A DNA stretch of 14,428 nucleotides from Actinomycetota bacterium (GTDB lineage: Bacteria; Actinomycetota; Geothermincolia; Fen-727; JAQURN01). Within the stretch, counting starts at the first letter, position 1, and the number at the start of each line of letters is the position of its first letter. The stretch covers positions 1 to 14,428 of the forward strand of contig JAQURN010000020.1 of assembly GCA_028715585.1 (NCBI GenBank). Reading direction: 5' to 3'. A model generated the notes under the pieces. It had not been told where the DNA came from. It saw only the letters and a list, made by a program, of their open reading frames with translations, and searched no databases. The position numbers and the translations under genes are program-made. Below are positions 7,217 through 13,269 of the stretch, in pieces.

Positions 7217-8500
7217 ATGCAAGACGGCCAAATTATCAAAAAGACAGAGCTAGATTCCGGGATAAGGGTCCTGAGTGAGCATATGCCTGGAGTCAGGTCT
7301 GCATCCCTTGGAATCTGGATAGAGTCTGGTTCCCGTGACGAAGAAAAAGGGGAAGAAGGGATATGTCATTTTCTTGAGCACATGGTATTCAAGGGAACTA
7401 ATTCTTTTACGGCAAGAGAGATTGCTGAGGAATTCGATAGCATGGGGGCGGATATTAATGGCGCTACCGGCAAGGAGTCGACGGTTTTCTTTGCCAGAGT
7501 TCCTGATGAGAATATACCCAGGGCGCTTCAAATACTAATGGACATGGCGAAGGAACCCAAACTTGACCCGAAAGACATAGAAGCCGAACGCCAGGTAATC
7601 CTCGAGGAAATAAACATGTACATGGACTCGCCCGATGCTGTTGTCCAAGACCTCATAATTGAAAATCTCTGGGATGGACATCCTGCCGGACACAATATTC
7701 TTGGCGAAGCTGAAGTCATAAGGAATATGGATAAAAAAATGTTCGAGGAGTTTCATTCGAATAACTATGTTGGCTCGAGGATTATTGTTGTTGGAGCAGG
7801 GGCTTTGAATCATGACCAATTGGTAGAGCTTGTATCTAATTTGAGCGAAGGTATAGAGGTTGGGAGTAAACCGTCAAGAAGCGCTCCGGCGAGCGATCCA
7901 AAACCAAAAACAACCATCATGAACAAAGAAACCGAACAAGCACACATCGCCCTGGGGGCAAAGGGCCTTCCCAGGGGCGATCCAGCCAGGTTTGCCCTTG
8001 CGCTCATGGATAACGTTCTGGGTGGCAGTATGAGCTCACGGCTTTTCCAGAAGGTGAGGGAGGAAATGGGGCTTGTTTACTCTATTTATTCCTTTACAGC
8101 TCTCCTCATAGGAATGGGAATGGTGGGAATATATTGCGGTACTCACCCTAGCCAAGCTCATTTGGTGGTCGAAATCTTGGAGGAGGAACTTGCCCGCGTA
8201 GGCGCTGAAGGTTTCACCGAGAAAGAACTCAAGAGAGCAAAACAGCATGTAAATGGCGCGTTTTTGATAGGGCTCGAGGATAGCTATACCAGGATGAGAA
8301 GAATCGCGAAAGCCGAGCTGGGAGGAGAGGAGCACCTTTCCCCTGAAGAGCTAATCGAAAGAATTAATAAGACCACGCTTGAAGACGTAGAAAACGTTTT
8401 CAAAAAAACGTGGATGGGCAACGGCTTGAGTTTAGCGGTGGTTGGTCCCCTTAAAGAAGGAGAGGTCGAACTGGGGACCAAAAAAGCGCGGAAGGATTGA
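7217..8500 (+). CDS. M16-family (pitrilysin-type) zinc metalloprotease
   Basis: This 427-residue product is a single-chain M16B peptidase of the processing-peptidase type. The inverted zinc motif HFLEH is at residues 51-55 (His51, His55, catalytic Glu54). The third zinc ligand lies in VILEEI (Glu130 or Glu131), about 75 residues further on. The N terminus (KKTELDSGIRVLSE...VRSASLGIWIESGSRDE) and the C-terminal half motif (GGSMSSRLFQKVREEMGLVYS, quoted across its ends, about 270-290), which helps bind peptide, are both intact, so it should be an active protease. No signal peptide is visible, so it is probably cytosolic. The natural substrate is unknown. It lies 18 nt after pnp and 1 nt before dapB. 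ATG 7217 has no clear Shine-Dalgarno sequence but gives the expected N terminus; coupling to pnp is plausible. Confidence 0.95.
   Translation: MQDGQIIKKTELDSGIRVLSEHMPGVRSASLGIWIESGSRDEEKGEEGICHFLEHMVFKGTNSFTAREIAEEFDSMGADINGATGKESTVFFARVPDENIPRALQILMDMAKEPKLDPKDIEAERQVILEEINMYMDSPDAVVQDLIIENLWDGHPAGHNILGEAEVIRNMDKKMFEEFHSNNYVGSRIIVVGAGALNHDQLVELVSNLSEGIEVGSKPSRSAPASDPKPKTTIMNKETEQAHIALGAKGLPRGDPARFALALMDNVLGGSMSSRLFQKVREEMGLVYSIYSFTALLIGMGMVGIYCGTHPSQAHLVVEILEEELARVGAEGFTEKELKRAKQHVNGAFLIGLEDSYTRMRRIAKAELGGEEHLSPEELIERINKTTLEDVENVFKKTWMGNGLSLAVVGPLKEGEVELGTKKARKD
8491..8496 (+). promoter_or_regulatory. Ribosome-binding site fixing the dapB start
   Basis: GAAGGA ends 5 nt before ATG 8502 and lies in the final codons of the M16 gene. 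It supports ATG 8502 over the upstream in-frame ATG-less extension that begins at 8442 inside the protease gene. Confidence 0.6.
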
Positions 8501-8501
8501 G

Positions 8502-9275
8502 ATGCTACGAGTAGTGGTATTTGGCGGGCTCGGCAATGTTGGGCGAGAAATTGCAAAAGCCGTGTGGGAAGATGAGGAGCTCGAGCTTTATGCGATAGTG
8601 GATTCCAGAGCTGCTGGTGAAAAAACCGAGTATCCGGAAGTAGTCGCGTTTCGAACCGCTGCCGAGATGGACTCCTCGCGAATTGACGTCATGGTTGATT
8701 TTACAGTTGCCGAAGCCGCTGTTTCAAATATCCATTGGGCACTTGACAATGGTGTTCATTCGGTTGTTGGGACAACGGGAATTTCCGATGACGAAATAGA
8801 TAAGATTCGAAACAAAGCGGGGGCAAAAGCTAACGTAATAATCGCCCCGAACTTCTCGCTGGGCGCAATTCTCATGATGAACTTTGCGGAGAGAGCCGCA
8901 AGGGTATTCAAACAATGCGAGATTATTGAGCTTCACCACAAGGGGAAAAAGGATGCCCCAAGTGGGACGGCGATGATGACCGCCAAGCGGGTAGCCAAAG
9001 AACTTGGGGATTCATCCCGAGTGAGCCTGGAGTCAGGGGAGAAGGTAAAAGGCAGTCGTGGGGGAGAAGTGGAGGGGCTGCGAATCCACAGCGTAAGGCT
9101 GGATGGCTTGATGGCTCACCAAGAAGTGATATTCGGCTCTCCTGGAGAAACTCTGACCATCAAGCATGACACCGTTGACAGAAGATGCTACGCCCCCGGT
9201 GTCATTATGGCTGTAAAGGCAATCCCTGGCATGAGCGGGCTTACGATTGGCATCGAATCTCTCTTGGGGCTTTAG
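8502..9275 (+). CDS. dapB: 4-hydroxy-tetrahydrodipicolinate reductase
   Basis: DapB performs the NAD(P)H-dependent reduction step that leads to diaminopimelate and lysine. The 257-residue protein has the dinucleotide-binding GGLGNVG loop (residues 8-14), VDFT (65-68), GTTG (90-93) and the PNFSLG segment. Its active-site motif is ELHHKGKKDAPSGTA (143-157), in which His145, His146 and Lys149 correspond to E. coli His159, His160 and Lys163. The C-terminal stretch DGLMAHQEVIFGS with ETLTIKHD is also typical. ATG 8502 gives the canonical N terminus (MLRVVVFGG). A longer reading from 8442 would add twenty charged residues unlike the family. The gene begins 1 nt after the M16 stop, so the two are probably coupled. 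dapA does not follow, unlike in many genomes. Confidence 0.97.
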   Translation: MLRVVVFGGLGNVGREIAKAVWEDEELELYAIVDSRAAGEKTEYPEVVAFRTAAEMDSSRIDVMVDFTVAEAAVSNIHWALDNGVHSVVGTTGISDDEIDKIRNKAGAKANVIIAPNFSLGAILMMNFAERAARVFKQCEIIELHHKGKKDAPSGTAMMTAKRVAKELGDSSRVSLESGEKVKGSRGGEVEGLRIHSVRLDGLMAHQEVIFGSPGETLTIKHDTVDRRCYAPGVIMAVKAIPGMSGLTIGIESLLGL

Positions 9276-9379
9276 TGTATCAATGCAGTTCCCACGCTTT
9301 GTTCCTCGCTATACCCTCTGTTAAAAGGTTAGCTCATGGGCATAAAGAATAATTAAAATAAAAGCCAGGAGGGAAGTTT
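9276..9379 (+). other. Intergenic gap dapB-ftsK (largest in the window)
   Basis: This 104-nt stretch holds no gene. I see no stem-loop followed by a T-run, so no intrinsic terminator for dapB. The 3' half is AT-rich (around 9340-9362), and a promoter for ftsK could lie here, but no -35/-10 pair with good match and spacing stands out. The last bases hold the ftsK ribosome-binding site. Confidence 0.4.
9367..9373 (+). promoter_or_regulatory. Strong ribosome-binding site before the ftsK TTG start
   Basis: AGGAGGG ends 6 nt before TTG 9380, a near-ideal Shine-Dalgarno match and spacing. It is the main reason for choosing this non-ATG start. Confidence 0.7.
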
Positions 9380-11584
9380 TTGTCCAGAGGGACACAACGC
9401 GGAAAGCAAAAGGGAAACGCGAAGCCACAAAAAACCCAAAAGCTGGAAGTCGAGCGAGGCAGAAGTAAACCTCTAGAAGCACAAGGTAAGAATAAGACCA
9501 GTGAAGAGGGGAAGCAGTCTTTTACTCCAAGGCTTCGTGTTGTCCTCTTTATTTTTTCCTTAGCCCTGGCCGTATTTACCGCAATATGTGTATTTTCCCC
9601 TTCCGCGGCGGGAATTGTGGGAGAGGCGATAGCTGAAGGGTTGGGATTGTTGCTTGGCATGGGTAGATTTGCCGTTCCCTTCTTTTTCCTTGCGGCAGGC
9701 GCGATTTCTTTAGCCACAAAGGCGTTTCCCAGGAGGGGTCTGCTTTTGGGGGGAGCCGCCCTTGTCTTTGTTTGCGCGCTTGCGCTGGCGCATTCAAACC
9801 TGGAACCAAACGTCATGTTTGAGAGCGAGAGGCTCTCTAGCGGAGGAGGATTGGTGGGAGCTGCCATTTCCTGGCCGTTGGTGAAGCTCACAGGATTGGT
9901 GGGCACCTATATTTTTCTCATCTGCGGAATTCTCATTGGGCTGGTAATTGCGCTTGAGGAACAGCTTGCGCTTCTTTATCGGAAATTCACGAAAAAAACT
10001 CTTCCCAAAGAGGAAGAACAGAAAACCGCAAGCGGGCCTGAAGAAGGATTTCAAGTGCGCCCAATCACCCCTCCATCCCAGCCTTCTTCAAAGTTTTACC
10101 CCTCGAAACCTACCGCCAGCAATGGACCAGGTGGGGGAGAGGTAAAGCGAAATCGCGTTACTTTCTCGGAGGGCTACGAATTACCACCAACCTCGATTTT
10201 GAACCGGAGTAAAAGCAAAGCGTTCTCCAAACAGACAAACGAAGAGAGAAAAAAGGCGATAGAGGGAACGCTAAAAGGCTTGGGAGTTGACGCCAGGGTT
10301 GTTGAAATCTCAAAGGGGCCGACTGTTTCGCTTTTTGAGCTGGAGGTAGGGGTGGGGGAAAAGGTGAGAAGCGTAATAGAGCTCGAGCAGGATATCGCAT
10401 ACGCGCTTGGTTCTCCCGACATAAGAATTTATTCTCCCATCCCAGGAAAAAAAGCAATAGGAATAGAAGTTCCCAACTACGTGAGAGATACCGTTCTCCT
10501 TGGCGACATAATTGAGTCCCTGGGTCCAGTTGCTCCCTATAACCAGCTTGCCATGGCGGTGGGGAAGGATATGGCTGGGCAGCCGGTGATATTGGACCTG
10601 GCGCAACTTCCTCACCTTCTTCTTGCGGGGTCTACCGGAGCCGGAAAATCCTGTTGCATAAATTCACTCATATCCTCCCTTCTTCTGCGAAACACGCCTG
10701 ATGATTTGAGGCTCATAATGATTGATCCGAAATATGTTGAATTCAACTGGTATCGGGAGCTTCCCCATCTTCTCTGCGATGTCATAAACGAGCCGGAACC
10801 GGCTTCCCAGGCGCTGGCATGGGCTGTAGGAGAAATGAATAGAAGATACCAGGTGTTGCAAGAGAGCAAGGTAGTGCACATTGATGATTACAACGCACTG
10901 ACAGAGAAAGACGAAAAACTCGAAAGGATGCCAAAGGTAGTAATAGTTATAGATGAGCTAGGCGACTTGATGCACGTCGCGAAGAGGGAAGTCGAAACTT
11001 CTATAAGCAGGCTTACCGCAAAAGCAAGGGCTGTGGGTATCCACATGATTATCGCCACCCAGCGCCCCTCTGTTGACGTAATAACTGGCGTAATCAAGAA
11101 CAACATCACGGCAAGGATTGCCTTCCAGGTGACCAGCCACGCGGATTCAAGAACAATCATCGGCAAGAAAGGAGCTGAAAAGCTTCTGGGAAGGGGGGAC
11201 ATGCTTCTAGATCCCGGCAATATCCCTCAGCCCGTACGAGTTCAGGGTGCCTTGGTTCAACAGGAAGAAATAGAGTTACTTACAGGTTTCATAAAAGAGC
11301 AAAATCGAACTCAAACCTTACAGATTGACCTTGACGAGGTTCAAGCTGAGCTTCCTCATGATGTTTTCGCAAGAGACCCACTGCTCGGCGAAGCGGCGGA
11401 GTTCGTTGTAAACGCGGGTGAAGCATCCGCCTCAATGTTACAAACGCATTTGAGGGTGGGATACGCGAGGGCACGTCGGCTGATAATAGAGCTCCAGGAT
11501 TTGGGAATTGTAGGTCCGCATGAGGGAAGCAAGTCTCGCAAGGTTCTTGTATCCCCCGATGAGCTTCATCTTTGGAAGCTATAG
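9380..11584 (+). CDS. ftsK: DNA translocase FtsK/SpoIIIE
   Basis: FtsK/SpoIIIE is a septum-anchored hexameric ATPase that pumps chromosomal DNA through the closing division septum. The 734-residue product begins with a strongly basic cytosolic tail (about 1-50) and then a membrane domain of four or five hydrophobic segments (about 52-72, 79-92, 97-114, 119-138 and 169-192). A short Pro/Ser/Lys-rich linker (about 200-290) follows. The motor has Walker A GSTGAGKS (417-424) and Walker B VVIVIDELGDL (520-530, Asp525/Glu526). It also has the ATQRPSVDVITGVIKNN motif and GAEKLLGRGDML (598-609). The winged-helix gamma domain that reads oriented DNA motifs spans about 667-729. The protein is complete. 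The linker is short, as in SpoIIIE-type translocases. The start is TTG 9380. Confidence 0.97.
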   Translation: MSRGTQRGKQKGNAKPQKTQKLEVERGRSKPLEAQGKNKTSEEGKQSFTPRLRVVLFIFSLALAVFTAICVFSPSAAGIVGEAIAEGLGLLLGMGRFAVPFFFLAAGAISLATKAFPRRGLLLGGAALVFVCALALAHSNLEPNVMFESERLSSGGGLVGAAISWPLVKLTGLVGTYIFLICGILIGLVIALEEQLALLYRKFTKKTLPKEEEQKTASGPEEGFQVRPITPPSQPSSKFYPSKPTASNGPGGGEVKRNRVTFSEGYELPPTSILNRSKSKAFSKQTNEERKKAIEGTLKGLGVDARVVEISKGPTVSLFELEVGVGEKVRSVIELEQDIAYALGSPDIRIYSPIPGKKAIGIEVPNYVRDTVLLGDIIESLGPVAPYNQLAMAVGKDMAGQPVILDLAQLPHLLLAGSTGAGKSCCINSLISSLLLRNTPDDLRLIMIDPKYVEFNWYRELPHLLCDVINEPEPASQALAWAVGEMNRRYQVLQESKVVHIDDYNALTEKDEKLERMPKVVIVIDELGDLMHVAKREVETSISRLTAKARAVGIHMIIATQRPSVDVITGVIKNNITARIAFQVTSHADSRTIIGKKGAEKLLGRGDMLLDPGNIPQPVRVQGALVQQEEIELLTGFIKEQNRTQTLQIDLDEVQAELPHDVFARDPLLGEAAEFVVNAGEASASMLQTHLRVGYARARRLIIELQDLGIVGPHEGSKSRKVLVSPDELHLWKL

Positions 11585-11657
11585 ATTGGCTATTGCGTAC
11601 CCTTCGCCTTATTGATAGTCTTATATTGCTTTTGCCTGGAATTTCTGGAGGTAGAAA
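11585..11657 (+). other. Intergenic gap after ftsK
   Basis: This 73-nt stretch is AT-rich in its centre (11611-11630). TTGCGT and TATATT are present but 23 bp apart, too far for a standard promoter. No terminator hairpin is visible. Whether the next two genes have their own promoter cannot be decided from sequence alone. Confidence 0.35.
11646..11652 (+). promoter_or_regulatory. Ribosome-binding site of the 77-codon gene
   Basis: TGGAGGT lies 5 nt upstream of TTG 11658. This strong match in a non-coding gap is good evidence that the small downstream frame is a real translated gene. Confidence 0.65.
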
Positions 11658-11891
11658 TTGGCGAATCCTCTTGCTCAACAAGTTGAAAGGATACTCATAT
11701 CTGCCGTAGGGGAGTTCATCGCGAAAGCTACTGTGAAGAAGAATTGCCAGCAGATTGGGACCACACCCGATGACCTTCAGCCGTCTCAACTTCAGGAGCT
11801 TGCGAATAACATAGAGAAGTCCGTTTCTTTCTTTTCTGGGAAAGAAGTTGGAGCAGAGGTGGCGGAAAAAATCCGCGAACTTGCTAGGTAA
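11658..11891 (+). CDS. Small helical protein of unknown function, upstream of a chemoreceptor
   Basis: I do not recognise a named family. The 77-residue product has no signal peptide and no membrane segment, so it is probably cytosolic. It looks all-helical: an amphipathic helix (about residues 4-32, ending in a single Cys30), a turn with the helix-capping pattern GTTPDDLQPSQLQELANN (34-51), a helix running to SFFSG (57-61), and a last amphipathic helix GKEVGAEVAEKIREL (61-75). Evidence that it is real: a strong ribosome-binding site 5 nt upstream of TTG 11658, coding-like composition, and a gap of only 18 nt to the chemoreceptor gene that follows, with which it is probably co-transcribed. 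A role as partner or adaptor of that receptor is a guess from position only. It does not resemble CheW, CheY or a receiver domain. Confidence 0.75.
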   Translation: MANPLAQQVERILISAVGEFIAKATVKKNCQQIGTTPDDLQPSQLQELANNIEKSVSFFSGKEVGAEVAEKIRELAR

Positions 11892-11899
11892 TTACCTCC

Positions 11900-11905
11900 G
11901 AGGGA
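11900..11905 (+). promoter_or_regulatory. Ribosome-binding site of the chemoreceptor gene
   Basis: GAGGGA ends about 4 nt before TTG 11910, in the 18-nt gap after the small gene. It supports the TTG start, which gives a short basic N terminus directly ahead of the first membrane helix. Confidence 0.55.
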
Positions 11906-11909
11906 TATT

Positions 11910-13211
11910 TTGACACGAAAATGGAGTCTTAGGGCAAGATTTCTTCTGATTTCAGGCGTATGGTCGATTGTTGCCTTGCTCATAAGTCTTCTTGTTTTTC
12001 TGTTCGCGTCCAGCATGAGTTTTGGCACAGCGCTGAGAGATGCCCTTCTGGTCGCGGCGGGAGTTTTTGTATTGCTCCTCGGTTTTTCATTTCTAATCTT
12101 GAGGTATTTCAATAAATCCCTCGAACCCCTACTCCGATTCTCAAACCTGGTTGCTAAAGGTGATCTAACCAGGAATGTGAATGTGGACTCAGATGATGTA
12201 ATCGGAGAGCTTGCGAACGCTCAAAACACGATGGTAACAAACTTGAGGCAAACAATCGCCGACATTCGGAGCAGTTCTAGCGAGGTCAGTGGCACTGCTG
12301 AAGAGCTTGCGAGTTCTTCAGAAGAGGTCATGGCTTCGGCGCAAGAGGTTTCTTCCACCGTGGAGCAGATATCTAAAGGCGCTGAATCTCAAGCCAGAGC
12401 GGTAGAAGAAACCTCTATGGCTGTAGGCGAAATTGCCGAGATGGCTACTGGCGTTTCGGCGCAAGCGCGCAGTTCTGTGGAGACAATTCATGAAGCAAAT
12501 AAGGTGGCGAAGGTTGGATCGGCAAATGCCAGGGAAGCGGCTTCGCGAATAGGCGAGATGCAAAATTCGATTGATGATGCCACCTCGATAATGCATGGAC
12601 TTGGTGAAAGATCGGCAGAGATAAGCCTCATAGTAGATGTCATAACGAATATCACCGAGCAAACCAACATGCTGGCATTGAACGCCGCTATCGAGGCGAG
12701 CAGAGCCGGAGAGCATGGAAGAGGTTTTGCCGTAGTTGCCGAAGAGGTTAGAAATCTTGCCGAGGGAAGTCGTAAGGCGGCGGAACAGATATCCAAGATG
12801 GTGAAGGACACTGGAAATGAGACCGAAAAAGCACTTGCCGCAATGGAGACCTCAAAAGACAAAGTGGCAGCCGCAATCGGGGTAATAAAGTCAACGCTTG
12901 AGGCGCTTACCAATATTGCTGAAATGATGGAAGGCATAGCCGTTGGGTCCGAGGAGATTTACGAAGCTACCGAATTGCAGAGAAAAAGCTCCGAAAAGGT
13001 CGTCAAAGCGTCCCATGAAATAGCCTCCATTGCCGAGGAAGCAGCGGCTGGAACAGAGGAAGCCTCTGCCGCGGCGACCGAACAAACTGCGTTGATGGAG
13101 GAGATAAGGGCTTCCATACAAGAACTTGCGAGACTTTCCACCGAGATGAACAAAACCGTCGAACGCTTCAAGTTCCCCGAGAGTGCTGCTCTGCCTGACG
13201 ATATTGAGTAA
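11910..13211 (+). CDS. Methyl-accepting chemotaxis protein with minimal extracellular part
   Basis: The product is a 433-residue chemoreceptor that would signal to a CheA-CheW complex. It has TM1 (about residues 10-35), a loop of only about nine residues (36-44), TM2 (about 45-66), a HAMP domain (about 66-118) and a long coiled-coil signalling hairpin. The invariant tip is present: EQTNMLALNAAIEASRAGE (250-268), then GRGFAVVAEEVRNLAE (270-285). Candidate methylation pairs fitting the Ala/Ser-xx-Glu-Glu-xx-Ala/Ser pattern are Glu138/139, Glu376/377 and Glu383/384; Glu391/Gln392 fits in part. There is no C-terminal CheR-tethering pentapeptide of the NWETF type. With no ligand-binding domain, it may sense through the membrane or HAMP, or through a partner protein. 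No che, flagellar or pilus genes lie in this window, so its output is unknown. Confidence 0.94.
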   Translation: MTRKWSLRARFLLISGVWSIVALLISLLVFLFASSMSFGTALRDALLVAAGVFVLLLGFSFLILRYFNKSLEPLLRFSNLVAKGDLTRNVNVDSDDVIGELANAQNTMVTNLRQTIADIRSSSSEVSGTAEELASSSEEVMASAQEVSSTVEQISKGAESQARAVEETSMAVGEIAEMATGVSAQARSSVETIHEANKVAKVGSANAREAASRIGEMQNSIDDATSIMHGLGERSAEISLIVDVITNITEQTNMLALNAAIEASRAGEHGRGFAVVAEEVRNLAEGSRKAAEQISKMVKDTGNETEKALAAMETSKDKVAAAIGVIKSTLEALTNIAEMMEGIAVGSEEIYEATELQRKSSEKVVKASHEIASIAEEAAAGTEEASAAATEQTALMEEIRASIQELARLSTEMNKTVERFKFPESAALPDDIE

Positions 13212-13269
13212 AGCTCCAGAAGTGTGAACCGTCGAATTTTGAACCGGCACTGGGAAGGTTATTTTTGTT

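Noticed and set aside
8442..8501. Longer N terminus for dapB starting inside the M16 gene
   Set aside because: The extra twenty charged residues do not resemble DapB, while ATG 8502 has a proper ribosome-binding site and gives the canonical N terminus.
9276..9379. Possible intrinsic terminator after dapB
   Set aside because: Only a 4-bp CCCA/TGGG pairing with a loop of about 40 nt and no T-run can be drawn.
9334..9906. Minus-strand open frame of 190 codons across the start of ftsK
   Set aside because: Its Pro/Ala/Thr-rich composition mirrors the ftsK membrane domain and basic tail. It has no convincing domain and conflicts with a well-supported gene.
11188..11195. GGGAAGGG (also at 14076-14083) as FtsK-orienting motifs of the GGGNAGGG type
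   Set aside because: Two copies in purine-rich coding sequence are not beyond chance. A genome-wide strand-bias test would be needed.
11593..11627. TTGCGT and TATATT as a promoter for the 77-codon gene and chemoreceptor
   Set aside because: The spacing is 23 bp, well outside the usual 16-18 bp, and there is no extended -10. No flagellar-type (sigma-28) promoter pattern was seen either.
12488..12937. Minus-strand open frame opposite the chemoreceptor signalling domain
   Set aside because: A Ser/Ala/Ile-rich shadow of the repetitive Glu/Ala coiled coil; no independent evidence.
13212..13269. GAACCG repeated twice between the chemoreceptor gene and rimO, with a weak AGTG/CACT pairing
   Set aside because: The repeat is too short and the hairpin too weak (bulged stem, long loop, no T-run) to call a terminator or operator.
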